Shown here: positions 35,174 to 44,580 of the stretch, in pieces
Position numbering within the stretch: the first letter of the stretch is position 1
How the letters are laid out: every line of letters begins with the position of its first letter
Assembly (NCBI GenBank): GCA_900455155.1
Contig: UGUC01000002.1
Span: 806,001-870,000 of the forward strand
From: Providencia stuartii
Lineage (GTDB): Bacteria; Pseudomonadota; Gammaproteobacteria; Enterobacterales; Enterobacteriaceae
Direction: 5' to 3'
Length of the DNA stretch: 64,000 nucleotides
Notes under the pieces: generated by a model
Database searches by the model: none
What the model was told of the DNA's origin: nothing
Seen by the model: the letters and a program-made list of their open reading frames with translations, nothing else
Program-made: the position numbers and the translations under genes

Positions 35174-36430
35174 TTAGCGGACAATAATGCCTAAAAGAAT
35201 ACCAATAGCACCAAAGTCTGCATCACTAAATGTGGTATTAGCGATACCAATGTCACCAAGGACAGGTAATAAAAAGACAGGTAAGAAGGTAATGAGTAAA
35301 CCTTGTGCAAAGGCACCTAAAATAGCGCCTCGGCGACCTCCTGTTGCGTTACCAAAGACTCCCGCTGCTGCACCAACAAAGAAGTGTGGCACGACACCTG
35401 GGATAATGACGGTCATATTCAACGCATACAGTATGAACATACCGATAATACCCGCAGCAAAACTGCTTAAAAAGCCGACTAACACGGCATTTGGTGCATA
35501 AGGGAAAACAACAGGGCAGTCTAGCGCTGGTTTAGCATTTGGAACCAATTTATCCGAAATCCCTTTAAATGCGGGTACGATCTCCGCAATTACCATACGT
35601 ACACCTTGCAGAATAATGTAAACACCCGCAGCAAATGTAATGGATTGCATTAATGAGAACATAAACCAGTTTTTGCCACCGCTGACTTCACGAACATAAT
35701 CTCCTCCCGCAAATAAGCAGGTAATAATGAAAATAATGAACATAGTGAATGAGATGGCAACTGGTGTGTCTCGTAGGAAAAGCAAACTTTTTGGCACATT
35801 CATATCTTCAGTAGAATGTTCTTTGTTGCCAAATTTGCTACCAATAAAACCTGCAAGGACATACGATATCGTTGAAAAGTGACCAATTGCAACGTCATCA
35901 GAGCCAGTGATTTTTTTCATGTATGGATGCGCAATGGCTGGGAAGAACACCATACAAAAGCCGACGATTAATGAACCAACAACCACTAATAGAGTGCCTT
36001 CCATACCCGCTGTTGCTAAAATTACGGCAACCATCATCGACATGAAGAGTGTGTGATGCCCTGTGAGAAAGATAAATTTCCAAGGGGTGAGGCGTGCAAT
36101 TAAGATATTAATTAACATGGCAAAGAACATGATCATTGCCATTTCACGGCCAAAACTCTTCTGGGCGATAGAAACAATCGCTTCGTTATTTGGAACGACG
36201 CCATTAATACCAAATGCGTGTTGGAAAATAGCGGAGAAATCGCCTAATGAACTAACAACTAAGCCAGCACCCGCTCCTAAGATCACAAAACCCATAATGG
36301 TTTTGATGGTGCCTTTAATACATTCGGTGGCGGGTTTCTTTTGAGCGATAAGGCCGATAAGCGCTATCAAACCCACTAAAATAGCGGGTTCAGATAACAC
36401 ATCTTGCATCAGAAAACGAAAAAATGACAT
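35174..36430 (-). CDS. ulaA: PTS ascorbate-type transporter, EIIC component
   Basis: A 418-aa membrane permease of the ascorbate-galactitol PTS family. UlaA-type sequence includes AQKKPATECIKGTIKTIMGF, TGHHTLFMSMM, GSDDVAIGHFSTISY and the C-terminal GNATGGRRGAILGAFAQGLL. It carries substrate across the membrane with phosphorylation by the EIIB and EIIA proteins of the same operon. No ascorbate-6-phosphate lactonase or decarboxylase genes follow, so the sugar could be ascorbate or a related acid. Gap to EIIB 11 nt. Confidence 0.88.
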   Translation of the reverse strand: MSFFRFLMQDVLSEPAILVGLIALIGLIAQKKPATECIKGTIKTIMGFVILGAGAGLVVSSLGDFSAIFQHAFGINGVVPNNEAIVSIAQKSFGREMAMIMFFAMLINILIARLTPWKFIFLTGHHTLFMSMMVAVILATAGMEGTLLVVVGSLIVGFCMVFFPAIAHPYMKKITGSDDVAIGHFSTISYVLAGFIGSKFGNKEHSTEDMNVPKSLLFLRDTPVAISFTMFIIFIITCLFAGGDYVREVSGGKNWFMFSLMQSITFAAGVYIILQGVRMVIAEIVPAFKGISDKLVPNAKPALDCPVVFPYAPNAVLVGFLSSFAAGIIGMFILYALNMTVIIPGVVPHFFVGAAAGVFGNATGGRRGAILGAFAQGLLITFLPVFLLPVLGDIGIANTTFSDADFGAIGILLGIIVR

Positions 36431-36441
36431 ACAGCCTCCGC

Positions 36442-36729
36442 TTATAGTGCGCCGAGATTACGTAAAGCCACACTTAAGTGCTCTTTCATTGCCACTTTGT
36501 CTATCATATTTTCCAAAGCAACAATTTCCCCAGCAACTTGTTGAGCAACCAATTGTTCGGCAATATCTTTGGTGCCAACAAAAATATCACTGGCGGTACC
36601 TTTAGCTGAGCCAAGATCAACGTGGTCAACCTCGGCACTGACTTGAAGATCTTTTAAAATATTTTTGATGCTCATTTCCATCATTAGGCTAGTGCCTAAA
36701 CCATTTCCGCATACGACTGTAATTTTCAT
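36442..36729 (-). CDS. ulaB: PTS ascorbate-type EIIB component
   Basis: A 95-aa phosphocarrier with the phosphorylated Cys7 in VCGNGLGTSLMMEMSIKNIL. It receives phosphate from EIIA and passes it to the sugar during transport by EIIC. Length and motif are normal for the lactose/galactitol/ascorbate EIIB fold. It is located between the EIIA and EIIC genes in one operon. Confidence 0.9.
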   Translation of the reverse strand: MKITVVCGNGLGTSLMMEMSIKNILKDLQVSAEVDHVDLGSAKGTASDIFVGTKDIAEQLVAQQVAGEIVALENMIDKVAMKEHLSVALRNLGAL

Positions 36730-36747
36730 ATTGTTTCCTTTTAATAA

Positions 36748-37191
36748 TTAATAACGCGCGATGATGTTGAGGATGTCATCGACGTTTTCTGATTGCATGA
36801 TGTTGTCAATATCTTCTTGGTTATCAAAAAGTTCAGCGAGTTTAGCGATAGCGCCGATATGGCTGTTGCTATCGGTTGCGGCAAGAACAATTAATAACTT
36901 AACAGGATCGTTGCCATCGGCACCAAACTCAACACCGCGTTTAATAACGGTAAGGCCAAGAGATAGCTGATTGACGCCGTCTTCAGGGCGAGCATGTGGC
37001 ATTGCAATGCCTGGGCCCAGTACATAGTAAGGACCAATCTTTTCATGTGAATGAATGATGGCATCAACATAAGATTGTTGAATACGGTGGTTTTTGAGGA
37101 GTGGTTCGCAAGCGATTTGGATCGCATCGCGCCAATCGGTGGCACTTTCAACAACCTGAATGACATTGGGGGTCAATAATGTGGTTAACAT
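36748..37191 (-). CDS. ulaC: PTS EIIA component (mannitol/fructose/ascorbate type)
   Basis: A 147-aa EIIA protein. Phosphoacceptor His66 lies in GPGIAMPHARPEDG, and the preceding IIHSHEKIGPYYVL region is typical. The start is ATG 37191, nine nt after AGGAG; an N-terminal extension to 37260 would run across the first LacI operator and lacks a ribosome site. First gene of the PTS operon, divergent from the LacI-family regulator. Confidence 0.88.
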   Translation of the reverse strand: MLTTLLTPNVIQVVESATDWRDAIQIACEPLLKNHRIQQSYVDAIIHSHEKIGPYYVLGPGIAMPHARPEDGVNQLSLGLTVIKRGVEFGADGNDPVKLLIVLAATDSNSHIGAIAKLAELFDNQEDIDNIMQSENVDDILNIIARY

Positions 37192-37260
37192 TAAGTTTGC
37201 TCCTGGTGGTGTAAAACTATTTTTAGCTTTTTTTCTAACTAAGGGCATAGTAGTGATCAA

Positions 37261-37308
37261 TGGTAGCGCTATCTAGTCGAATTATTCATTTTCGTGATAG
37301 CGCTATCA
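37261..37308. promoter_or_regulatory. Two LacI-type operators in the PTS/lacI divergent promoter
   Basis: TGATAGCGCTATCA (37295-37308) is a perfect 14-bp palindrome with the central CG typical of LacI-family sites. TGGTAGCGCTATCT (37261-37274) is a near copy, with centres 34 bp apart. They lie between ulaC and the lacI-type gene and so probably control the PTS operon, and possibly the regulator itself. Confidence 0.75.
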
Positions 37309-37424
37309 TTTTGCATAAATAAAGCCAATAAAAACTCAAGAACACGAAAGTCCACTCATGAACAAAACTAACCTGTGGTAAGTTATAGTGAGATAAGAGT
37401 GAATAGAGCAAAAAATAATTTTTT

Positions 37425-38459
37425 ATGGAAAAAATACGCAAGAGAAAGAATACAGGACGAGTTACGCTACAGGATGTGGCTAAATATGCAGGCGTTGGTT
37501 CAATGACTGTATCTAGAGCGTTGCGTACACCTGATTTGGTCTCAGATAAACTGCGAGAAAAAATCAATGAAGCAATCACTGAGCTAGGATATATACCAAA
37601 TTCAGCCGCAGGTATATTGGCATCAGGTCAAAGTCGTACAGTTGCTGTATTGGTGCCTTCATTAAGGGATTACGCAAGCTCTGCATTTCTGCAACCATTA
37701 CAAGAGGTCCTCAATAAAAATAGCTATCAGGTTGTTATTGGTAGTCATAACTATCAGCAGAAAAAAGAGTCTGAAGTCCTATTTACGTTACTGCAAAGTA
37801 ACCCTGCTGCTGTGGTTATTTTTGGTGGGATTAATTCAGAGAGCGTATTTAGTTATCTCAAAAACCTTGATATTCCTGTTATTGGTGTGGCGGGGGAGTC
37901 GAGTCATCTATTCTCATTAAATATAAGAAGTAATATTGGTGAAGCCGTATTTTTTCTAACCAACTACATGTTGCAAAAGGGATATCGGAAAATAGGCTAT
38001 ATTGGTGCTCAGATGGATAGCAAAATACAGAGCCAACAACTGAGTGGTTGGACTAAAGCGATGCTAAATCATTATCATAGCGCAGAGCAAAGTATTACGA
38101 CACCGTATGTGGCGACAATGGATTTTGGTCGTCAAGCGATTAGTGAAATGTTAACTCGGCAGCCGGAATTAGATGCAGTAATATGCAGTCATGAAATGAT
38201 TGCGCTAGGTGTTTTGTTTGAATGCCAAAGAAGGTTAATTAAAGTGCCTTCTATGTTGGCAGTGGCTTGTGTTGAAGGGTCGTCTAATTGTGATTATATT
38301 CACCCGACGTTAACATCGGTGCGTATTGATTACAATAAAATGGCGAAAGAAACGGCGAAAAAATTACAAAAATGGTTAGCTGATCCTGATAGTGGTTCTC
38401 CGCATCAACAAGAAGAAATTATTTTTCCCTATAAATTCGAAGCAAGGCAAAGCGCATAA
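37425..38459 (+). CDS. LacI-family transcriptional regulator of the PTS operon
   Basis: A 344-aa repressor. N-terminal HTH VTLQDVAKYAGVGSMTVSRALRTPDLVS (residues about 13-40) with hinge helix NSAAGILASGQSRTVAVLVPS, then a periplasmic-binding-protein-like effector domain. GntR/IdnR-like regulators of sugar acids have the same N-terminal style. It is divergent from ulaCBA, with matching palindromes between, so it almost certainly represses that operon. Its stop overlaps the first base of the next gene's start. Confidence 0.88.
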   Translation: MEKIRKRKNTGRVTLQDVAKYAGVGSMTVSRALRTPDLVSDKLREKINEAITELGYIPNSAAGILASGQSRTVAVLVPSLRDYASSAFLQPLQEVLNKNSYQVVIGSHNYQQKKESEVLFTLLQSNPAAVVIFGGINSESVFSYLKNLDIPVIGVAGESSHLFSLNIRSNIGEAVFFLTNYMLQKGYRKIGYIGAQMDSKIQSQQLSGWTKAMLNHYHSAEQSITTPYVATMDFGRQAISEMLTRQPELDAVICSHEMIALGVLFECQRRLIKVPSMLAVACVEGSSNCDYIHPTLTSVRIDYNKMAKETAKKLQKWLADPDSGSPHQQEEIIFPYKFEARQSA

Positions 38460-39199
38460 TGATGAAGTTTGTTGTTTTTTTGTTAACATTATTGGGTTTA
38501 TCAACATCAACGGTATCAGCGGCATCGATAGCGAAAGGATATTTACCAGCAGTACAGAATATATATGTATTGTTTAGTGGGGTATTAGTAAAAGGCCCAG
38601 TGAAAGAGATAAAAGCGACTTTTTATACCGAAGATAAGACGGTGACACAGGATATCCAATTAAAATTGGATCAAAAGAGTTGCATTGAAAGCTTTGAATC
38701 AATTTCTCATGGCATACAGCAGCATATTCAACTCAAAAGAGATAATAACCAACTGAAGGGCAGCAGCAATGAAGGGGAAATTATCATCGATTTAGACGAA
38801 CAGTGCCGTTTTATATCCCAAAAAGACTCTTATGGTACGACGTATTTTGAATATGATGAACGTAACTACATTAAGAGTATCCATTCTAAAGAGGATAACG
38901 GCACCGTTGATAAGGTAGTATATAGTAATTTAGGTGAGTTACAGGAAATGAATTACTATGATAAAAATCAGTTATATATGCAAACTCTCTTCAAGCCATT
39001 AGCTGATATAAACCGTTATGCGGATATTCAAATAGAGCAGAAAATGTTAGGTAATTTGGGCTATATTTCTGAGAGAAAATGTCAATATAATCATTTTGGT
39101 GCACCAACAAATTGTCAAATTTTGACCAAATATGATGTTGATGGAGAGATGCAAACTCAACGGCAATCTGTCGTGATTGACACACAGTTTGAGGAGTGA
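38459..39199 (+). CDS. YnfC-family exported protein
   Basis: A 246-aa exported protein with a signal peptide ending STVSA. The mature part resembles the UPF0257/YnfC lipoproteins: GPVKEIKATFYTEDKTVTQD, SCIESFES, and the C-terminal CQYNHFGAPTNCQI segment. Unlike YnfC it has no lipobox Cys, so it should be free in the periplasm. Function unknown. The start codon overlaps the stop of the LacI gene, implying co-translation, which is odd for a regulator and an exported protein. Confidence 0.65.
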   Translation: MMKFVVFLLTLLGLSTSTVSAASIAKGYLPAVQNIYVLFSGVLVKGPVKEIKATFYTEDKTVTQDIQLKLDQKSCIESFESISHGIQQHIQLKRDNNQLKGSSNEGEIIIDLDEQCRFISQKDSYGTTYFEYDERNYIKSIHSKEDNGTVDKVVYSNLGELQEMNYYDKNQLYMQTLFKPLADINRYADIQIEQKMLGNLGYISERKCQYNHFGAPTNCQILTKYDVDGEMQTQRQSVVIDTQFEE

Positions 39200-39332
39200 C
39201 AATAAGCACAAGATTAACTTATTGATTAAATAACAGTTAGCTTGTGTGCCATGCAAAAGCGGAGGGGAGCGTTAAAAGAAGTCACGGCACTTGAATTTGT
39301 GTCTATTTAATGAAACTCACATTTTTTCGATG

Positions 39333-39368
39333 AGCGCCTCTTAAGTGAAAACTAAGGAGGCGCTTTTT
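39333..39368 (+). terminator. Intrinsic terminator
   Basis: A long stem AGCGCCTC.../...GAGGCGCT with one bulge is followed by TTTTAA on the plus strand. It is placed to end the lacI-ynfC-like transcript about 130 nt after its stop. Confidence 0.75.
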
Positions 39369-39372
39369 AATA

Positions 39373-39663
39373 TTATTCTTTATTAATTTGCATTTTTCTT
39401 TGAATAAAACGCGTTTCTGCTTGCTGCAAGTAGCTTTGAATTAATTGGTAGATTTCGTCGCGTCGATCGTATAAATCGCTATTATTTTTCAATATAGGTT
39501 CAACTTGTTCGATAAATCCCTTCATAAAATCATTAAGCTTTAACTGCTTGTGAGCAATCTGCGCGTAATAAAATTGATATACATACGATGCATGTGTATG
39601 GGAGAGAGGAGCACTTGCGTTAAAATTGTTGGTTGCAAGTAATAGCAATTGAATGTTTGTCAT
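39373..39663 (-). CDS. Small hypothetical helical protein
   Basis: A 96-aa soluble protein, mostly helical and charged towards its end (QLIQSYLQQAETRFIQRKMQ). No signal peptide or known domain is visible. The ATG at 39663 is preceded by a weak ribosome site. It is isolated and converges on the lacI-ynfC-like transcript. Function unknown. Confidence 0.5.
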   Translation of the reverse strand: MTNIQLLLLATNNFNASAPLSHTHASYVYQFYYAQIAHKQLKLNDFMKGFIEQVEPILKNNSDLYDRRDEIYQLIQSYLQQAETRFIQRKMQINKE

Positions 39664-40787
39664 GGTACACCCTATCAGAGAGACACGTAGATGCTACCGG
39701 ACTAAAATAAAATCTATTGTCAAAATTAGCCGTAAAATTTTAGTTTTTCAATCAAAGGGCTATTTATAGGAATATTCTGTATTTGCTGTTGTTTTCTGGT
39801 ATGGCCTTTATTTAATCGCCCCTTTCTTACTAGTCGCTAACCCCCCCTCAAAATCATTAATTTTCATAATGAATATGGCATTAAGAAATACGAATACTCG
39901 CAATAAGAGTAGTGGTTTTTGAGTTTATATGTAAATTATTTTTATGTTTAGTGTCTGTTGTAACATTTAGCTTATGGATATGGGCATGTAGTACTACAGC
40001 ATGTTTCCACGCGAGAGAGGAAAGTTGCATCATCGTACCCGTTCAAAATTGATAGAGAACGTTAATGACAGAATGCAGGTGAGTACTTTGTATAAAAAGA
40101 CATAAAGAAACACACTACAACTAAAGAGGGTGACTGATCATTTAGCTGAGGATTTTCTTCATGTCGGTTATCTTGAAAACAAGATACATACAAGCAAATA
40201 TCAGCAACAGCATCATGTGATAAACACTAAAAAACAGAATAGGTTGCAGAATATATTGCAATTGAGAGGACAGTTTTTATTTTTTTATGATCAATTTACT
40301 CCTATTTAGGGTTGGTTAATACTCTGTAATACATATTATCTAATTGAATAATTTATTTATGTTTATTCATGCTTGAAAATGAAATATGATTAATACTTAA
40401 ATTAAATAACTATTTTGAGTGTTATACCCAAGAGTTCTTTTTGGAAGGAAGACACAAATTGTAACAGTTTGCTGTATTGCTGACTCTTATTTTTAAACAT
40501 TATTACTGTTAGGATTACTCTCGGTTTGTGTGAAGGAATGCGTAAAGACTGAAATGGCGAGCATTTAATTGTTACTATCTATTATATTGTAAGGATTTTT
40601 TTAATCGATGAGAGTTCATTTTAATTTATATAGTAAGGTAACTTTAAGTAATTAATAGGATGTATATCTCTATTAGAAATAGCACCTCAATCCATATTAT
40701 TTAGAAATACTTGATTAAGATACCTACTGTTCAAGTGATCTGTCTTTATTATCAAATTACTCGTTGTGTTATACAAGAGCGAAAAGT
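39664..40787. other. 1.1 kb gene-free region
   Basis: Only very short ORFs occur, such as 34 codons near 40000 and 19 codons near 40160; none has a recognised relative. AT-rich, no RNA motif recognised. It may hold relics of deleted genes. Confidence 0.35.
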
Positions 40788-41177
40788 ATGAATATGGTTA
40801 AATTGCTCATTACTGTATTACTTATTGGTTGTTCATTTTTATTAGGGGTAATGGTTAATTATAAGCCAAACCCAGATCTGATTAAATTGGCCAAATACAA
40901 TGTGGCAGATTACTTGTCTTATCCTGAATCCGCATCATTTAGGAATATTAAGTATAATTTTATTCGCTCAACAGCTGATAAAGGGGAGGTCGGCTATGTT
41001 TGTGGTGAAGTACTGCGTGTTAAAAATGCAAAAATCGAGGGTTATAAGCGATTTGCCGTAAAAACGTATAAAAATCAAGATGGCAGGATTGCACTATCGA
41101 TTCCGCTCGTAGAAGGTGATTATGATTTGTTACCTTTATCGGTCATGGAATCTTTATGGACAAGATATTGTCAGTAA
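40788..41177 (+). CDS. Hypothetical membrane-anchored protein
   Basis: A 129-aa protein with an N-terminal membrane anchor (VKLLITVLLIGCSFLLGVMV) and an exported domain with DYLSYPESASFRNIKYNF and YVCGEVLRVKNAKIEGYKRF. This pattern is common in small enterobacterial and phage-borne proteins of unknown function. Two Cys (VCGE, YCQ) could pair. Start 40788 preferred over an upstream in-frame ATG because the anchor then begins directly. Confidence 0.6.
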   Translation: MNMVKLLITVLLIGCSFLLGVMVNYKPNPDLIKLAKYNVADYLSYPESASFRNIKYNFIRSTADKGEVGYVCGEVLRVKNAKIEGYKRFAVKTYKNQDGRIALSIPLVEGDYDLLPLSVMESLWTRYCQ

Positions 41178-41303
41178 ATAGATATTTTATTTTACTTTTT
41201 ATTAACATTTAAAACGTAAAGTAATAACTGTTTAATATTATTAGGTATCTACAGGAAAGGCTTGAATATTAGCAAAGCTGTAAATTAACTGGCTATAAAG
41301 ATT

Positions 41304-41335
41304 AACGCTTGATAACGTCGCTATTATCAAGCGTT
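41304..41335. terminator. Strong bidirectional terminator
   Basis: A 12-bp perfect stem AACGCTTGATAA/TTATCAAGCGTT with an 8-nt loop and TTTTCTTTATT on the plus side. It lies between convergent genes, 10 nt from the fetB stop. Confidence 0.85.
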
Positions 41336-41345
41336 TTCTTTATTG

Positions 41346-42122
41346 TTATTTATTTAATGTATTGATTAATAACTGATGGCGGCTATTGTAAAACTTAAGA
41401 TAGGTCATATAACCTGCCAAAATGGTCGATAAGCTGGCTGTTGCTAGTAACATAAAAGTGACCATGATTTGATATTTCACTGCTTCTAATGGATCAACCC
41501 CAGCAAAAATTAATCCAGACATCATACCGGGTAAACTGACAATACCGACGGTTTTTGCGGAATCTACAGTCGGGATCAAGGATGCGCGAATACTGTCTCG
41601 AATAATGGCGATAGAGGCCACCTTAGGTGTTGCACCTAAACTTAGCATCTCTTGTATTTGTTGTTGTTGGCTACTAAATCGTTGGCCTAGATTATTGAAA
41701 CACAGACCGACAGCAATCATGGCGTTCCCTGCGATCATGCCTGTGATTGGAATAACTTGCATCGGGGTAAAAGCTATTGCTTTTGTGATGATCAGTATTA
41801 ATAGGGTTAAGAGTGTTCCAGAGGTAATGGCGATAAAAGCGGTCAAAAAGATTTTATCAATATATTTACTGCGCTTTTTGGCATTCCAAGCCGCATTAAA
41901 ACAGATAAACATCACCATCGCGATAGTCAGAACTTCATGATCGACATTAAAAATGTATTTTAGAATATAACCAACAATCAATAGCTGGATGATAGCGCGT
42001 AGAGTGCTCCAAATAATATCTTTTTCTAATGCCAGTTTTTCTTTATGGCTGATAAAGATAGCGACCAAAACAAGCATAATAGAAAAGCCCAGAGATTCAT
42101 TGGTAATAGTGGGTTGGTGCAT
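41346..42122 (-). CDS. fetB: Iron export ABC transporter permease FetB
   Basis: A 258-aa membrane permease with about seven helices (UPF0014/YbbM family). Typical segments are VIPITGMIAGNAMIAVGLCFNNL, EMLSLGATPKVA, IRASLIPTVDSAKTVGIVSLPGMMSGLIFAGVDPLEAVKYQIMV. With FetA it exports iron and raises tolerance to oxidative stress. Second gene of the fetAB operon, 9 nt after fetA. Confidence 0.93.
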   Translation of the reverse strand: MHQPTITNESLGFSIMLVLVAIFISHKEKLALEKDIIWSTLRAIIQLLIVGYILKYIFNVDHEVLTIAMVMFICFNAAWNAKKRSKYIDKIFLTAFIAITSGTLLTLLILIITKAIAFTPMQVIPITGMIAGNAMIAVGLCFNNLGQRFSSQQQQIQEMLSLGATPKVASIAIIRDSIRASLIPTVDSAKTVGIVSLPGMMSGLIFAGVDPLEAVKYQIMVTFMLLATASLSTILAGYMTYLKFYNSRHQLLINTLNK

Positions 42123-42131
42123 GACTCATTC

Positions 42132-42785
42132 CTATTTATCTGCATTATGGACGGGAAGGGTAATAATGTCATCAGCATGTGCAATTTCATCCTGATCATG
42201 AGTCACCCAAAGAATAGCGATATTTTGTTGTGTCGCTAACTGGTGGATTAGCTCATTAACTTTTACTTTATTTGCTTCGTCTAATGCGCTGGTTATTTCA
42301 TCTAACAGTAATATTTTTGGTAGAAACTGAAGGTTGCGAATCAACGAGATACGTTGTTTTTCTCCACCAGATAATTCATTGATGCCTTTTTCTAATATTG
42401 AATCGGGTAAAGAAAAGTAACCAAGGTCTTTATAAATTTTATCTTTATTAAACGGTAGCTTACGTATCTGATAAGGGAAAAATAAGTTATCGTAAACGGT
42501 GGCTCCAAATAAAGAGGGGGTTTGAGTGCAATAAGAAACCTGTTGGCGATATTCCTCAGGGGGGATGGTTGAATAGTCATTGCCATTGAAGATAATTTGC
42601 CCTGAGGTAGGGGAAAGTAATGAAGAGATGATCTTAAGTAGCGTACTTTTACCGCATCCCGAAGGCCCCGTAATGAGTTTAAATTCACCAGCCGATAAAT
42701 CAAACTGAGCTTTATCTAGTATTGTTTTGTTATCAATAACATATCCAATATTTTCTAATTGCAATAAACCGCGGTTTTTATCCAT
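42132..42785 (-). CDS. fetA: Iron export ABC transporter ATP-binding protein FetA
   Basis: A 217-aa ABC ATPase. Walker A GPSGCGKST (40-48), signature LSGGEKQR (138-145), Walker B ILLLDE (158-163) and switch His (WVTHDQDE) are all present. It powers FetB. The sequence is intact and of normal length. The promoter lies in the 42.8-43.1 kb spacer; no Fur site is obvious. Confidence 0.93.
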   Translation of the reverse strand: MDKNRGLLQLENIGYVIDNKTILDKAQFDLSAGEFKLITGPSGCGKSTLLKIISSLLSPTSGQIIFNGNDYSTIPPEEYRQQVSYCTQTPSLFGATVYDNLFFPYQIRKLPFNKDKIYKDLGYFSLPDSILEKGINELSGGEKQRISLIRNLQFLPKILLLDEITSALDEANKVKVNELIHQLATQQNIAILWVTHDQDEIAHADDIITLPVHNADK

Positions 42786-43156
42786 TTTTACGCTTAGCCC
42801 ATAGAGTTAATGTGACGTCATGCAGGCAATTTTATAATTGATCATTGATTTGCTCGCGACATGAAACGGAACAAGGAATTTACCTTGTATAGTAATCCAA
42901 AATATTATGCGCCATTCACGCTAAGATTGACATATTAAGCGGAGCAGGGATCAAATAAAGAAGATGATTAGGATTAAGAAAATACATCTATTGATGGTTT
43001 TTAAACCATATTACATGGCTTAATCAAATAACGATATGTAGCAATAGGAATGTCATTAATGGTAGTGCAAAGAAATTAACGTTACATTGTGTTTAACAAG
43101 AGAAATTCTTAAAGCTGGGGCTATTTACCTTGTTGTTAATTGCAGATATTCTAACA
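42786..43156. other. Divergent promoter region of fetAB and crcB
   Basis: AT-rich spacer; no ORF. It should hold the fetA promoter and the promoter for the fluoride-riboswitch transcript. Confidence 0.4.
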
Positions 43157-43217
43157 AAAGGAGATGGCATTCCTCCTGTTTAAAAACCGTCCAAATAAAG
43201 GGCTGATGATGCCTACG
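43157..43217 (+). promoter_or_regulatory. Fluoride riboswitch (crcB motif)
   Basis: The conserved blocks of the crcB RNA occur in order and spacing: GGAGATGGCATTCCTCC (43160-43176), AAAACCGTCC (43183-43192) and GCTGATGATGCCTAC (43202-43216). These form the two stems and pseudoknot that bind fluoride. It sits 110 nt upstream of the crcB coding region, its usual target. Confidence 0.9.
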
Positions 43218-43299
43218 TTCACCTTTTTAAATGATAGGGTACAGGTATTATGTGCCCTGAATATTTGGGGTATAAATGAGAGAGATCCCGTTCATTTAT

Positions 43300-43320
43300 C
43301 CCCTTAAGCGCGATAAGGGG
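43300..43320 (+). promoter_or_regulatory. RBS-sequestering hairpin in the crcB leader
   Basis: The stem CCCCTTA/TAAGGGG places the probable ribosome site AAGGGG of crcB in its 3' arm, 7 nt before ATG 43327. This is a likely translational expression platform of the fluoride riboswitch, opened when fluoride is bound. Confidence 0.55.
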
Positions 43321-43326
43321 CTTCGT

Positions 43327-43707
43327 ATGTATGCATCACTTTTTTCTATCGCATTAGGCTCAATTTTAGGTGGTTGGCTAAGATGGTTTGTGGGGCTGAA
43401 GCTGAATAACTTATACCCAAATATTCCGATGGGAACTGTTTTTGTCAATCTTGTCGGGGGATTCGTTATCGGTTTTGCCATTTCTTATTTTGCCAATGCC
43501 AATATTAGCCCCAATTATAAACTATTTATTGTCACCGGCTTTTGTGGCGCGTTTACTACATTTTCCACTTTCTCTTTGGAAGTATTAACGTTGATCCAAG
43601 AAGGGAAGTTAATGGTTGCATTGAGCACAATCGCCATTCATGTCATAGGCGCACTCATTTTTACTTTTTTAGGCATGATGAGTCACCACTGGCTCACTCA
43701 GTCGTAA
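43327..43707 (+). CDS. crcB: Fluoride ion channel CrcB/Fluc
   Basis: A 126-aa four-helix membrane protein that exports fluoride as a dual-topology dimer. Signature motifs are LGGWLRWFVG, GTVFVNLVGGFVIGF and GFCGAFTTFSTFSLE, including the channel Phe and Thr residues. Start 43327 (MYASLF) fits the family length; an in-frame ATG at 43276 with GGGG before it would add 17 residues and cover the leader hairpin. It is preceded by a fluoride riboswitch. Confidence 0.93.
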   Translation: MYASLFSIALGSILGGWLRWFVGLKLNNLYPNIPMGTVFVNLVGGFVIGFAISYFANANISPNYKLFIVTGFCGAFTTFSTFSLEVLTLIQEGKLMVALSTIAIHVIGALIFTFLGMMSHHWLTQS

Positions 43708-44580
43708 TCAACGAGTAGGGTAGATAGATGTAGGTGAAAAATGTGGTTGTTAGGCATTCGATAATCATCTTCTGATATTGCTGTGTTGAGAGCGGCAATC
43801 GTAAAAATATTTCCCCCAATTGATCTGTAAAATCGAGATCAACAGCAATAAATAGTCTGTCGTTCCACGATGGTGTATTTTGAGGTGGTTATTTTTCCAT
43901 TATGGCTAAAAGGATGACTAAAGAAATCTAACGCACTTTAGCTATGATATTATTAAAGACTATCTCGACAATAAATCCCCCATTATTTTTGGCTAAAATA
44001 TCACCAGATAGTATGTGATCTTAGTGATGGTTAGTCGTCATTTTATGGTTATTGTGAGTAAAAAAACACGTTTCGAGGGTTAAATTTAACAAATTAGTAA
44101 TAAAGTAGATTGTTTGGAATAACTGCTTTTACTTGCCTACAAAATTATTCTTTTCTAAAAATAATAAGTATATTTTTTGCAAACTCTCCATCTGACAACA
44201 GAATATAATCCCGTTGATTAATAAATAAACTAAAGTGTTATTCATTGTTAATGAGCTTTAATTAGAACGATAACGCTGCTCTTTAGCTAAAAAACAGACT
44301 AATTCTAATGTTATATGACGCTATGGTGTCATTTGTCACTGCTAAGGGGATGAGTCTTCTATTTTGCTATTCGCCCATTCTTCTAGAACGTTATCTATAC
44401 ATATTGATTTTCGATGATATTATGATTTTTACTGCTGTTTTTTATTAATGGCAGCGAAATAATCTTAATTTTGGCTATATATCACACCATCACTAAAAAT
44501 ATATTTTGTATAAAAATAAATAATAAAATTTATCATCTAAAGAAAATTGAATTAGAAACAGATATTGACGGGGAAAAGTT
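43708..44580. other. 0.87 kb gene-free region
   Basis: AT-rich, with no ORF having a credible start, no recognised RNA and no clear repeats. The right end should contain the promoter of the DUF3100-like operon. Confidence 0.35.

Noticed and set aside
39998..40200. Very short ORFs (19-34 codons) in the 39.7-40.8 kb gap
   Set aside because: Too short, no family, and no conservation can be judged from one sequence; noted only in the intergenic entry.
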